DNA of 64,000 bases from Heterocephalus glaber (Eukaryota > Chordata > Mammalia > Rodentia > Bathyergidae), in NCBI RefSeq assembly GCF_000247695.1, contig NW_004624747.1, forward strand, positions 15,693,419 through 15,757,418. Direction: 5' to 3'. The stretch's first letter is position 1. Every line of letters begins with the position of its first letter. Positions 11,488-22,299 of this stretch are shown here, piece after piece. The notes under the pieces are model-generated. The model was not told the origin of the DNA, ran no database searches, and saw nothing but the letters and a program-made list of their open reading frames with translations. A program made the position numbers and the translations under genes.

Positions 11488-11708
11488 AAGCCCTTTCTCA
11501 CCCTGGCACTGTTGACATTGTGGGCGGGATAATTCTCTGTGTGGGGTGGCTGCTCTCCTGTGCCTTGCTGGCGTTTAGCAGCTTCCTCAGCCTCTACCCA
11601 CCAGGTGCCAGTAGCATCCCCTTCCTCAAGCTTTGACAACTGAAAATGTCCTGCCATTGCCTGAGATCTCCCTGAAGGGCAAATGTGTCCCCATTGAGAA
11701 CCACTGGA
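11488..11708 (-). mobile_element. MER20 (hAT-Charlie), reverse
   Basis: The match to MER20 in reverse is clear: CCTGGCACTGTTGACATTGT, GGGCGGGATAATTCT, GGCGTTTAGCAGCTTCCTCA, GCCTCTACCCACCAGGTGCC, ending GAGAACCACTG. MER20 copies are known to act as enhancers or insulators in some placental mammals; there is no evidence of that here. Confidence 0.8.
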
Positions 11709-11744
11709 CCGGAGAATGTCCCTGCCTGAGTTCATCGAGAGGCA

Positions 11745-11920
11745 GCTGGTACAGGGCACTAGACTGAGACGCTGTAACTACAGACTGGACTCAGATCCCT
11801 ACACTGCTAGCTGTGTAACCTTGGGCAAGTCACTTAACCTGCCGGAGGAGAGCTCCTGCTTTAGAGCTGGTCAAGGTGAAGTGAGAGGGGTTGGTCACAT
11901 GCCAAGCACAGAGCAGATTC
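11745..11920 (+). mobile_element. MIR SINE
   Basis: GACTCAGATCCCTACACTG, CTAGCTGTGTAACCTTGGGC and AAGTCACTTAACCTGCC match the MIR core closely. Confidence 0.8.
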
Positions 11921-12784
11921 TCTGCAGTGCACCCCACCTCGCGCCTCCCATCTCCCTCCTCTTTTTCCTGCATCCTCCTCAGACCTCGAGAATCTTCCCC
12001 CGTCTTGGCGGAGGCCCAGGGCAATGGGTGCAGGGCTGACCTCCGCTGCTTCTCCCTTCTGTGTCCCGGATGATCTGCAGAGGAGGCGCACTTGTTGCAG
12101 GGAAGAAAAAGTTGCATTTTATTACTTAAAGTTCCCCTCAAAGAACGGTTTTATAATTTCCAGCCGCATGAAAGAGTTCCACCTGGGGCTCCAAAAAGAA
12201 TAATAGATCAGTAAGATTTGAACCTTAAATCCGCTCATCCCCCTGGACCGGTGACAAGTATTTGAATGAATATTTAAAGACCTGGGCTTTGGTAGCAGAG
12301 AGTCACTGCTTCCTCCCACCCCCCAAGCAGGAAAGCAAAAATTCCCTTTTCTTCCCTCTGACCTCTTAGATGAATGAGAGAAGCATAAAATAAAATTAAG
12401 GGGAATCATTTGCCTGACTCAGCCTGAAAACATCGCAGGTAATGCTGTGTGGAGCTCATTTACCTCTGCCTTCAAAGCGGCAGCCTCTTGCATCAGGGAG
12501 CCTGAGTCGATGAAATAGAGTCAGGCTGGGGAGCAATTTGTGTTTTTGTCCCGTCCTGCCCGAGAGCAGGCAAATCTCACCTCTCACTTCAGAAGCCCGT
12601 CTCCACCATCTGCTCATCAGGGCTAACAGAAAGTAGGAGGAAAGAGGGGCCAGACAGAGAATTTTGGAGACTGGTTGGATTACCCTGTCCTTCCTCCCTC
12701 TTACTGCCTGCCCTTTTTTGCTTTGTCCACTTAACTATATTTGGATAGCGGTTTCCATATCAGTATAGATGTATTTACTTCATG
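11921..12784. other. Repeat-free intron tract
   Basis: No repeat recognised. The part 12390-12720 is compositionally complex and free of repeats, and is flagged in the findings as a candidate conserved element. No splice-flanked frame is supported. Confidence 0.45.
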
Positions 12785-12785
12785 T

Positions 12786-12972
12786 TTTTTCTTTGCGGCA
12801 TGGGATATTGAACCCAGGGGTGCTCTCTCATTGAGCTACATCCTCAGTCATTTTTATTTTTTATTTTGAGACAGAGTCTTGCTAAGTTGCTCAGGCTGGT
12901 GTCCAATTTATGATCTTTCTGCCTCAGCCTCCCAAGTAGCTGGGATTACAGGCTTGAGCCACTGTGGCTGGC
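12786..12972 (-). mobile_element. B1-dID composite SINE, reverse
   Basis: Read in reverse there is an ID part (GGATATTGAACCCAGG, CATTGAGCTACATCCTCAG) and then a B1 part (GAGACAGAGTCTTGCTAAG, CAGCCTCCCAAGTAGCTGG, ACAGGCTTGAGCCAC). Confidence 0.85.
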
Positions 12973-13174
12973 TTCCTCTCCCCACCCATTTTACCCTATA
13001 AAAGTGATCTCTACTAGTATAACAAATACAAATATACAAAAGCATACAGAGTAAAAAACAAGTTTCCCATTCCCTATGCCCCTATTTTAGATCCAAAGCA
13101 GTTGGTCTTATCCCTTTTGCTGTACATTCTTTGGAGGAATAACAACTAGCAAACATACCCAAATCTATACCTAT

Positions 13175-13690
13175 ATTTGTTAGAGTTCTCCAAAGACACA
13201 GAACTAATAGGAATTTATCTATCATCTGTCTATTTGTCTATCCATCCATCCATCCAATCCTTGACTTTCAGTAGGAATACAATCTAACAAACCCGTTGTA
13301 AATTGAAAGTACTCTGTCAAAACTGCATGTAAAACACTCATAGATTAACCTAGCCTACTTAAGTGTGCTCAGAATACTTGCTTAGCCTACAGGTGGGCGA
13401 CATTATGGAACGCAAGCCCATTTAATAACAAAGTGCTGAATTTCTCATGTAATTTATTGAATACCATAGAGAAGGCGGAAAAAAGAATGGCTGTATGAAT
13501 GTACTTTTGCTCTGTCATAAAATCAAAAATTACAAGTTAAACCAGCATAAGTTGGGACCATGTGTATATTAAGAGAAAGAAGGCGAGGAAGAGATTTTAA
13601 GGAACCGGCTCATGTGATTGTCCAAAAACAGCAAGGCTGGGCAGCACAACAGGTGCTGATGTTGGGTCCACGGGTGGTCTGGAGACAACT
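13175..13690. mobile_element. Interspersed repeat of uncertain family, split by a Tigger element
   Basis: The left piece (13175-13256) starts TGTTAGAGTTCTCCAAAGAC and carries a short (ATCC)n. The right piece (13566-13690) has TTTTAAGGAACCGGCTCATG and CAAGGCTGGGCAGC. Together they match a common mammalian repeat (AGGGTTCTCCAGAG ... GGAATTGGCTCACG pattern) that I cannot name with confidence. Confidence 0.5.
13257..13563 (-). mobile_element. Tigger-type (Tc1/mariner) DNA transposon remnant
   Basis: The order is: CTCATAGATTAACCTAGCC, TTAAGTGTGCTCAGAATAC, TTAGCCTACAGGTGGGC, TGTAATTTATTGAATACC and AGAATGGCTGTATGAATG. The copy at 53113-53445 shows the same order. It is non-coding and inserted into another repeat. 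Confidence 0.7.
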
Positions 13691-13694
13691 CCTT

Positions 13695-13835
13695 GTCATG
13701 TGCCAGGCTCTGTGTTGAACCTTAAATCCGCTCATTTTAAAAGCATTTTATCATTGACTCCTTGTGAGTACTTTAGAAGGCAGGAACCAGACTCACAGCC
13801 CCATTTTGCAGATGCAAAGAGAAAGAGTGGGGCCA
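13695..13835 (-). mobile_element. MIR remnant, reverse
   Basis: CATGTGCCAGGCTCTGTGTT at the left and CCCCATTTTGCAGATGCAAA at the right fit a reversed MIR. The middle includes a segment duplicated exactly at 12218-12238. Confidence 0.5.
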
Positions 13836-14739
13836 GTTGAGCAGGTTGGAATGTCGTTTGCTGTGCACCAGGATGTTTCTACAGGGCCAAGGCTCTCCCT
13901 GCTGGTCCCCTGCCCTGTTCTTGGGTGTGGTTTTTGTGGCTTCTCCAGGTGTTCAGCTCCCATGCTCCTCTCTGAAACTCTGTCTCCAGACTTTCCCCTT
14001 TCTCTAGAGGAGTTGGCATCATGCCCCAAAGGCACGGCCTTGGGGGGGATCAGCTTCCTTTCAGGGCCCTGGGAGCAGCCTGTCAGTGGAGACAGGTAGT
14101 TGCTGATGGGGACTGGGGAATGCTGGTGTGCCTTAGGCTTCTGCCTTCCTGGGCAGCTCTGCCAAAGAGACGAGTATAAGAGGCTGGTCACGGCCGGCAT
14201 GGAAATGCCGCATGCAGGAGCCCACCCAGAGCCCTTTCCTGAGCCTGGGAGGCTGGCTCGGGCCCTTCAAACCTAGGTCTTGGGTGCCCTCCCCCGGCTG
14301 GCCTTGCACATGGGCAGCCCTCCTCGGACGGCCCCAGGCTGAGCCCTGTTCTGTCTCCTCCATATGGGCCATGGTGATGGGAGGAGCTGAGGGAGGCTGT
14401 GAGTCAGCTGTGCCTCCTCATCCCTCGGCACTGGCCAACACCTAATGGCATGACCCAACCGCAAAGGGCTCCCAGGCCTTCCTCCTAACCAGGGGGTGTT
14501 ACTGCTTTGTGCAATATGGCAAGTGCAAAGGGCCTTTCTGTAGGACCATGAGGTGATGATGAATGGAGAGAATCGTAGGGAATTTCAGGAAGGTCTTGCC
14601 AGGAAAAATCAAGGCAAGGGATCTAGCCAAAGTCCCCAGAGATTCTGATATTTATGATCCATGGATCTTTCTGCATTCCAGACTTCTTTCTTCACAGGAA
14701 GGATAATGACACATACAATGGTAATCAGCAAGGCCTATC
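13836..14739. other. GC-richer unique intron sequence
   Basis: This stretch is richer in G+C than its surroundings. Overlapping open frames on both strands (13764-14099, 13793-14200, 14212-14445) have no recognisable domains and no flanking splice logic, so no gene is called. Confidence 0.4.
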
Positions 14740-15085
14740 AACTCAACCTCCAACATCTATCTCAAATCCATTCCTTTTGGTGTCACTATTTCCACTGCTC
14801 TGTCCAGGCCACTGGCATCTCCATTGCCTGACCAGGATCACCTCCAAACCATGATTACTGTCCTCCAAGCCATTCATTGTGTTCCTGGAGCATGCAAGTA
14901 CTTTCTACCTCAGGGCCTTTGCATGTGCCTTCTCTCTCCTCATCCCTACTCTTTGTGTGGCTGATTCCTTCTGATCTTGGGTTCAGCTGCTCAGAGAGCC
15001 CTTCTTGACCATGCTGTCATCTTTAACTTAGCACTCGATGTTTCTTTCATTGTATTTTGAAATTATTTATTTGATTGTAACCTTG
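14740..15085 (+). mobile_element. L2 LINE 3' fragment
   Basis: The L2 tail pattern runs CCTCAGGGCCTTTGCATGTG, CTTCTGATCTTGGGTTCAGC, AGAGAGCCCTTCTTGACCA, then TTTCATTGTATTTTGAAATTA and ATTTGATTGTAA. Confidence 0.7.
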
Positions 15086-15109
15086 TCAGCCAACCCATAG
15101 CCTTGCCTC

Positions 15110-15470
15110 TCAGAACTTCAAATCTAGAGACAGCAATAGTCTTTAAACAAATACATATATAAAATGTAATATTGTGATAAGGTGAAGGGAAGAAAACGAA
15201 GAGCATAATAAGAGATGAAGGCAGGAAGGGGATCTGACTTAGACTGACAGAGAAAATGTCTCTGATTAGGTGACATTAAAGACAAGCTCTAAAGGATGTG
15301 TAACATCAGTCAGGGGAAGAAGGAAGATTGTTCAGACCGAGGGGATTGTGTGTATGTGCAAAGGTCATGGGGAAGGAACATTTTTAGAGCATCCCTGGAA
15401 AGCAGACTGGTGTGGACGAAGCATTTCAGAAGAGAAGCAACATGGTGCTAGGGAGGCAGGCAGGAGACAG
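15110..15470 (-). mobile_element. L2 LINE fragment, reverse
   Basis: The reversed L2 pattern runs TCTTTAAACAAATAC, GTAATATTGTGATAAGGTG, TGACATTAAAGACAAG, GTGCAAAGGTCATGGGG and AGACTGGTGTGG. Confidence 0.6.
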
Positions 15471-15499
15471 CATGAATTTATTAAAAGTCACCAGCACAG

Positions 15500-15690
15500 T
15501 GGTACTTACCATTCATTCAGCCCTGTTATGTGTCAGCACAATGGGTGTGATTATTCTTAGGGTACAGATGAAGAAACTGAGTGCCTAAAGATTACTCTAC
15601 GTGGTGTCTAAAACCCTGTCCCTGCAGCCCACAGAAGTGAGGTTTGAATCCACGACTCCAAAGGCTTCACACACCACAGAGCACTTGGTC
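15500..15690 (-). mobile_element. MIR SINE, reverse
   Basis: TGTTATGTGTCAGCACA, GTACAGATGAAGAAACTGAG and GAGGTTTGAATCCACGACT fit a reversed MIR. Confidence 0.65.
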
Positions 15691-16309
15691 TCGTCTATGC
15701 TGTGCTCCAGAGTCAAGTTCCTCTGCTTCAGTGTCCAGAACCACATGGGGCACAGGGCGGAGATTGTCCCCAGGCTCCTCTGTAGCCCACCCAGAATAGG
15801 GCTCTCAGCCAGCCTTAGTACCTACTTTTCTTCGCAAGATATTTGAACATTCCTATTTCCATTCTCCCCAGTGTTCGGAAACTTTCCCATTTCCTTGTTA
15901 AATAAAAGATGAGAAGCAGATAATGAAATCCAGACTCCCTCAAGGCCTTCAATGTCACCTGCCAATTTTTCTGCTGGTCATTTCTTTTCCCTCTTTAAAC
16001 AAAACAGAAGCGATGATTTGATCGTTGGGAGCAAGAGGTCATATTCAAATGGCATCATTATCTGTCGGGACCCGGTATGTTTTATTCACTTATTTCTCTC
16101 TTTATAGTCACATCTCCAATTCAATATTCCAACATCCTTGCTGATGATTTTTCAGGTACCTCTGGAACACCAGAGAGCCTGTGCACATTCACTCCCACAA
16201 GAGCCAGGAGCTGTCTCACTCTGCACCCTTCTCTTTTAGGATAAGAATGGGGTGTGGGTCAAGATTCGTTCCAGTCAAGTGCATTGAGTGCCTGTCTCTC
16301 CTCTAGACC
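15691..16309. other. Unique intron sequence
   Basis: No repeat recognised with confidence. Confidence 0.4.
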
Positions 16310-16498
16310 AGTGGTTCTCAATGGTGGCAGTGTTGTCCCCTCCAAGGGAACACTAGGCTGTGTCTGGAGTTGATCTTGGTTTCCATAGTTTGGGGAGTGG
16401 TGCTGTTGGCACTGGATTGGCAAAGACCTGGAATGCTGTGCAAAGATTTACCTGGCCCTGAATGTCCATAATTCCAAGGCTGAGAAATCCTAATTTAG
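16310..16498 (+). mobile_element. MER20 (hAT-Charlie)
   Basis: It begins CAGTGGTTCTCAATGGTGGC and ends CAAGGCTGAGAAATCCTAAT. GTGGTGCTGTTGGCACTGG lies in the middle. It is in opposite orientation to the copy at 11488. Confidence 0.75.
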
Positions 16499-16534
16499 AC
16501 CACGATTCCCATGCTGGGAAGCGCATTCTGATTA

Positions 16535-16700
16535 CGTCGGTTAGATCTAGTTGGTTTATTGTGTCAAGTCTTCTATTTCCTTATCTTCTGTCTGGTTCTA
16601 TTCATTATTCACTTGGCTATTGAAATTCCAGCTATTATTGTGGGGTTGTCTACTTCTTCCTTCAATACTGCCAGTTTTTCCTTCATAAACTTTGATGGTT
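16535..16700 (-). mobile_element. Old L1 fragment, reverse
   Basis: GATCTAGTTGGTTTATTGTG, CAAGTCTTCTATTTCCTTAT, CCAGCTATTATTGTGG and CCAGTTTTTCCTTCAT follow the order of reversed L1 sequence. Confidence 0.6.
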
Positions 16701-16959
16701 TTTCATTAGATCTTTCTTACTGCTGTGTCCCCAGCCAGAGCATGGAAGTAGATCAAAAAGAGAGAGCATGTAGCCCCGTGATTGTTAGGTGTGGTAGGGT
16801 TTCTTGAGAAGCAGGTTCTGAGTTGGAGAATAGGGTGTAGGGGGAACTTAGGAGGTCCTCTTGAGATCAAAACCAATGGGAGAAAAGAATGGAAGCAAGC
16901 TAGGGGTGGAAGGGAGAGGAGGATTTACGAATATGCTACTTTAGACAGTCAAAGGGACT

Positions 16960-17338
16960 TTGCTGATGGGGTGACATTAAGGATCTTCTAATGAGGAAAG
17001 GATAAAGACAAAGCCCCTTATAGGAGGGAGGCTGGAGAATCACAGCCAGGACCAATGAGATGTGATGCTGTTAACAAAGGTTGGGAAGATGCCCTTGGAG
17101 AATGGGAAAGGTCCAGATCCAAGCCATGCAGGCAGCCCATGGATGCTGGCCCATGTGCAGTCCTGGAGTTCCCTCCAGCCTCCAGAAGGAATGCAGCTCT
17201 GCTCACACCTTGGTTTGAGCCCCCTAGGATCTATTTTGAACTTTGGCTCCCCGAACTGTAAGGTAATCAGTTCATGTTGTTTGAGGCCGTTCAGATTAGG
17301 GTCATTTGTTACAGCATGTGTAGGAATCTAACACAGTT
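16960..17338 (-). mobile_element. MLT1-type LTR, reverse
   Basis: GGTGACATTAAGGATCTTC, AAGCCCCTTATAGGAGG, GGAGTTCCCTCCAGCCTCCA, AGTTCATGTTGTTTGAGGC, CATTTGTTACAGCATG and AATCTAACACAG fit a reversed MLT1. Confidence 0.65.
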
Positions 17339-17890
17339 GGGCAGAGGGAAAGGTTGGCCCGAGATGGCATCACAACAGAGGCCTGACCTGACCCCACAGA
17401 GAGGTCTGACCTCTTACACACTCCATATTGGTGCCCGAGCTTGTCAATAGGTGTGTTCTATCCGGGAAGGAACTTGACCTTTAGCAAAATGGTTTGCTTG
17501 AGCCTAAATCCGTCCTTAGAGAGGTGGACATTAGAGAAATGTCTGATGGTAACATGCTTAGCAGCTGGGGACATGATCCTCCAATCTTCAAGGGGCCCAG
17601 GTGGTACATCGCAGTAACCAGGACACCTCAGACCCACTCCTCTGGGATTAGGAGGTGGCGAGGCACATTCTGGTGCTACTGCTCAGTAGCGAGGCAGGGG
17701 AAATGCCAGCCCCTAAACTCTTACTTCTCAAGGCTTGGACCCCATGGGTTGAGGCCCAGAGAACCTGGCATAGGAATCAGTGAAGAGCGGGACTGGACGC
17801 CCCCAAGTTCAATATCTGACTTAGTTTCAGTCGTTACTGTCCAGCTTAACACCCAGCAGTGACTTAGAATGGTTTAATTGAAGCTGTAGA
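17339..17890. other. Unique intron sequence
   Basis: A 122-codon frame (17494-17862) is open but shows no recognisable domain. Confidence 0.4.
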
Positions 17891-17892
17891 TG

Positions 17893-18205
17893 ACTTTCAC
17901 ACCTTGAGCCCATAATGTTAAGTGAAATAAACCAGACACGCAAGCTTAAATATCGCATGGTTTCTCTTATATGAGAAACCCAAGGTACAAATAATTTAAA
18001 GAGCAAGATAAAAGATAGATAACAGGAGATAGAAAGAGCTTTTGAAAATGGGAAGAGAACCAAGAGATGGAGGGAGGGGAGAGCAAGGAGGAGGAGAAGA
18101 AGTAAAAGGAATTAAGGGGTGTTGTGTACAAGTACCGACTCCCCACAATAAATGCAATCATCATGTGCTGCAGACATGTACTAATAAAAATTTAAATAAT
18201 TTTTA
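17893..18205 (+). mobile_element. L1 3' end
   Basis: ATGTTAAGTGAAATAAACCA, GACACGCAAGCTTAAATATC and GCATGGTTTCTCTTATATGA are the characteristic end of L1 ORF2. A purine-rich 3' UTR and an A/T-rich tail near 18180-18205 follow. It is a different subfamily from the copy at the left edge. Confidence 0.75.
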
Positions 18206-18259
18206 AAAATCTGGCAGTCCTTAAAAAAGTGTAAGATGCTAATTATAAACAACCTAGGA

Positions 18260-18560
18260 AGTAAAACTTTTGATGATTATTGCTGCTGTGAACAGTCTCA
18301 TACAAGTTTTCATGTGGGCATGTGTCTTTATATCTCTTAACTCCGTTGCTCACGGAGAGCTGGCATGTCAACCAGGCCACAATTCTGAAGCATAATTGTA
18401 TTTATTTACCCAACAGCTTTAGTAAGGTATAGCGCCATAAAAATCACCCATTCTAAGTAGAGTTCAATAGATTTTGGTAAATTTACAGGGTCATGCAACC
18501 TCTGTCATACTGCAGTCTTAGAACATGTCTGTCACCCCAGAGAGCTCTCCTGCCCATTTG
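18260..18560 (-). mobile_element. Old L1M fragments, reverse
   Basis: ATTATTGCTGCTGTGAACAG and CATGTGGGCATGTGTCTTTA are followed by AGTTCAATAGATTTTGGTAA and CATGCAACCTCTGTC. This is the reversed L1M tail in two pieces. Confidence 0.6.
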
Positions 18561-18664
18561 CCATTAATCCCACTGAGCTGCTTTCTGTCTCTCTGCCTTT
18601 GTGATGGGGACACTTTTAAACCTGTCTCACAAGCAGAATGGCTCATGCCTACAGAAAAGAGGGG

Positions 18665-18800
18665 ACCCTTTCTGAAGGTCTGTTATGGGAATGTGGACAG
18701 GGCGCTTGGGCAAGTGACTTTATCTCTTTGAGCTTCAGTTTCTCCATCTGAATGGGGGTGGCTTACAAGACGGAAAATTGGAAGGAGGATATACATTAAA
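18665..18800 (+). mobile_element. MIR remnant
   Basis: CTTGGGCAAGTGACTTTATC, TCTTTGAGCTTCAGTTTCTC and CATCTGAATGGGG form the MIR core. Confidence 0.7.
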
Positions 18801-19500
18801 AGAACTCAGCTTGATACTCTGCAAGGGATGGGAACTCAGGGAGCCTTAGAGATCACAGTCACTACTTCACTTTGTCCCAATAGCTTGTGAGATGGGTGTC
18901 ACCAGCCCCGATGACAACTGACTACATGGAAGCCCCGAACACAGAGTGGAGGTCCTAGGAGTGCCTTCAGATTGTCAGACTCAGGTGCCTGGGACTTTCC
19001 CCCTCCTTCCCAGCTGCCCAGGTTTCCCTACAAGGATTCTAGAAGAAAAGGCCATGTCTGGTCCATCCCCAGCACCCTACCCTGACTTGCCTGCTGGGTT
19101 CCAAGTGATTTGCTTTGGCTCAGTCTGCAAGGAACCATTAGGGCTGAGAGCACTGAGCTGCAAGGATGGTTCCTTGGAGGCAGTGGTAAAAAAGCAGATG
19201 GGAATCATCACAGCAGCACAAGGCACCATCACCAGTTTGCCACCAGCGTGAGGCCATGCTTAGGGCTGGGACTGTGGGAACTGAAGTTATTGGTAGAGGG
19301 ACTGGGTTAGGACCCCCACTTGGTGTCCCCTGTGGCTCCATCAGCACATCTGCCCCTGTACATAAGGAACTTAGGAAAGGGCACCCTGGTCTGCATTGTT
19401 CCATGGCCCTGAGTCTGGGCACTCACAGGCCCTTGATAAATCAATTGAGCCGAGGAAGAGAGCTAACATTTTCTTGGGCAGGCTGAGAAATGAATTCCTC
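18801..19500. other. Unique intron sequence
   Basis: No repeat recognised. Overlapping frames on both strands (18946-19251, 19138-19422) are treated as chance. Confidence 0.4.
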
Positions 19501-19504
19501 CCGT

Positions 19505-19830
19505 GGTCATTCTGGATGAGGGTCAGTTTTAAATTCAATGGGTGTATCCTTACAAGAAGAGGAGAGGAGGAACACCATGAGACAGTGACATATAGAGAGA
19601 TGAAAGCCATGTAGGGACAGAGGCAGAGGCTGAGTGATACAGTTATAAGCCAAGGGACACCAAGAATTGCCAGGGGTGGCCAGAAGCTGGAAAAGACAAG
19701 GAGGAGTTCTCCCTTAGAGTCTTTCAAAGAAGCTGGCCCTGCCAATGCCTTGATTTCAGACTTCCAGCCTCCAGAACTGAGAGAGGATACATTTCTATCA
19801 TTTAGTGATGATTGATTGCATCAGCCATGG
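19505..19830 (-). mobile_element. MLT1-type LTR, reverse
   Basis: GGTGTATCCTTACAAGAAGA, GACAGAGGCAGAGGCTGAG, AAGCCAAGGGACACCAAG, TTCCAGCCTCCAGAACTGAG and GAGGATACATTTCTATCA are the reversed MLT1 end pattern. Confidence 0.75.
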
Positions 19831-19899
19831 GAAGCAACACAGGTGGTGAGAAATCTGAGTTCCTCAGAAATATGAATAGATGACCTTGGCAGTGAGTGT

Positions 19900-20092
19900 G
19901 GAAATCCTGAGGGCTTTGCATGTGTCATCTCATGAGATCTTTCTGATGGCCAAAAGAGATGGATCCTACTGTTGTTCCCATCCTACGGAGGAGCAAATCA
20001 ACATTTTGAGAAGCTGTTTAAGTTAGTAAAGTTAGGAAAGAGTAAATCCGGGATTTGGACGAAGCTGCCCGATTCACCATGCTTTTTGCTAC
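19900..20092 (-). mobile_element. MIR SINE, reverse
   Basis: GCATGTGTCATCTCATGAG, CTGTTGTTCCCATCCTACGG and AGGAGCAAATCAACATTT, then GTAAATCCGGGATTTGGAC, fit a reversed MIR. Confidence 0.6.
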
Positions 20093-20100
20093 TCTTGGTG

Positions 20101-20178
20101 CTTGGCCTTCCAGAGCCTTCCAGAGCTTTCTAGAATGTTCCAAAGTCTTCTAGGGCCTTTCAGAACCTTCCAGGAGTT
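20101..20178. repeat. 10-bp-periodic TTCCAGAGCC-like tandem array
   Basis: Seven to eight imperfect decamers lie in exact register: CTTGGCCTTC, CAGAGCCTTC, CAGAGCTTTC, TAGAATGTTC, CAAAGTCTTC, TAGGGCCTTT, CAGAACCTTC, CAGGAGTTCT. The stretch TTCTAGAATGTTC at 20128-20140 is a perfect three-unit heat-shock-element pattern (TTCnnGAAnnTTC). Whether heat-shock factor binds is unknown. Confidence 0.8.
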
Positions 20179-21960
20179 CTTTCCTCCCCAGCAGTTTGGG
20201 TTGCAAGTGATGGCTCTGTTGTTCAGTTCCTGAAGAGACTATAGCAGGAAGCTCTGAGTTCAGGAGCCATTGGATGCCCTTGGCTCTGCCCCCTCTGTGC
20301 TGGAAACATTTTTGTCCATGTGCCTCCTGGGATGGCACTGGCAATGGGTGGGATCCAGTCCTGGGGGCTGCAGCTCTTGGAAAAGCTGAGTTTCTGTAAC
20401 TGGAGCCAGTTGATTTGAAAGATGTTTCAGGGCACCTGAAGCTCAGGAGCCATTTTCTGTCACAGCATGAATATCAATGTCCTCCACCTGTGAATGTGCA
20501 AAGAACTTGAGTTCTGCTCATCTTGAAGATTACAGGTCTCCTACTGAAAGCACTTCCTAGATCCAATAATGCCCCCAAATGAGGCTCAGCTTCCACTCAG
20601 AAGGTGCCCAAATGCTTTCTGTTTATGTCACTGCCTACCAGGTTGGAAGGATGTGTTATTTTGAGCTTTTTCTCCACAGTTTTTCTGCAAAGGAAAAAGA
20701 TAAGCTGCTTTTACATCGTCCTTCTTACACCATGAACAGTGGGGGTAATTTCTGTGCTTACTGTCCGTAACCCCATTCACTGGAGTTCTCAGCCTTCAGA
20801 TCAGAGGAGAACCACCCCAGCACAGCAGGGCTGGAAGAGACAGATATTTATGGGGTCTCACTGTATTAATTTTCTTATCCAGGGCTTCTAATCCTGCTCT
20901 TGGGAAGGATTGCTGGGTAGCTGTGTGTGTCTAATAAATTCAGCCTCACTTAGGAGATATGAGTGGTTTTCCAGTAGTAGGTGGCATTGGCCTTCAAAGA
21001 CCCCAAAGCGAAGGTTTTTTTGCTGTTTTTATTGTGATTGGGGGGATCAGTGTCATGAAGTTTAGGCAAGCTTGTCACCATTTAGCTTCTAGATTTCGTG
21101 GCAGTGAAATGGACTTTGGTGCTGTTTTGTGGTGGATCCCACACCCACTGCCAGGGCCAGCACCAGAGGGAGGCAGATCCTAAGATCGTGATTTGACCCC
21201 ATCCCTGACTCTGGACCCTGTGCCCCTCTCTCCCTGACCACAGCTCCATCCTTTGTTCTTCTGTTCCCCTTCATCTCTCAGGTGTATGTGTTTCCTAAGG
21301 GAGTTGATAAAGTTTGAGCTTGGAAAGAACAAGAAGAAAACAAGTTCATTGCTGGGAAACTGTCCTCCCTCACTAATTCTGCCCCTGGGTCTCCTTTGCA
21401 GCTGGTTGGCTTCCCTTCTGAGCAATTGTCCAGCTGTGTACAGAAAAAAATTGCCCCAAACGTGCAGTAATGCAGCTCTGGAAGAGCTCATTTGGAGCTA
21501 AATTTCCCCTTAGCCAGAGAGGGGCCTGTGGACCAGCCATGGTGTGCAGGGCGCTAGCTCCAGCTGTTTCACTGAATTTCTGCCTTTTTTGCAGGTGATT
21601 GACGGCTTTGGCTTGGTGTCTGGGAACATTCTGGTTTAGCAGGGGAAGGAGGCACTGATACAATGGGAGCCTGGATCCTAAACAGGGAAGTTAGGACTCT
21701 GCCTACAGTGCAGAGTCTAGAAGTCCAGAAGTCCTGATTTGACCCCAACTATAGGCTCTGGAAATTGTTTCTGAAAAGTAAGATGTGGTTGATTGGAAAA
21801 TAAGTCAGGCTAAATTGCGTTCTCAATCCAGGGACCTTTCCCCTCTTTGTTTCCCTTTTGAGTTGGATGGGTCCATTTGATGTCGGGTTATAGATCCTAT
21901 TTTTGAGTTTCACTAAGTTGCCCCTCCTTTTTATCTTAATAGTTGTTGAAATATGAAATA
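20179..21960. other. Unique intron sequence
   Basis: This is a long tract without a recognised repeat. A weak CTCF-like word CACCAGAGGGAGGC lies near 21161. Open frames on both strands conflict. No exon is supported. Confidence 0.45.
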
Positions 21961-21984
21961 CCTCAGGCCCTGTTGATAGGATTC

Positions 21985-22260
21985 ATGAGGGACACAATGG
22001 ACTCTGACACCTTTGTGATAGGAACTGGCTGAGGCCACCAAGAAGGGGTGCTTGGTGCTGGGAAGGTCTGTAATAGGGCATCACATTTGGGCAAGGATGT
22101 TAGAGAGAACTTCCTGAGTTTAGTGATGATTGAACTGAAACCTGAAGGTGTAGAAGAAGTGAACTGGGGGCTGACGGAAGCAACAGCATGCGCAGACTCT
22201 GGGATAGGCAGGGGAGCATGTTGCATTTGAGTGACTGGGGAAGTATGGCCAAGGAGGTAG
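21985..22260 (-). mobile_element. L2-like fragment, reverse
   Basis: GATGTTAGAGAGAACTTCCT, GATGATTGAACTGAAACCTGA and GGATAGGCAGGGGAGCATG resemble a reversed L2 tail. The match is loose. Confidence 0.45.
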
Positions 22261-22299
22261 AACAAGTAAAGAGACTAGATCACAGATAGGGTGTGGAGG

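Noticed and set aside
13225..13258. Short (ATCC)n read as a CRISPR-like array
   Set aside because: It is a simple tetranucleotide run with no spacers in a mammalian intron.
21155..21175. CACCAGAGGGAGGC as a further CTCF site
   Set aside because: The strongly conserved GGGC part of the core is changed, so support is too weak to list.
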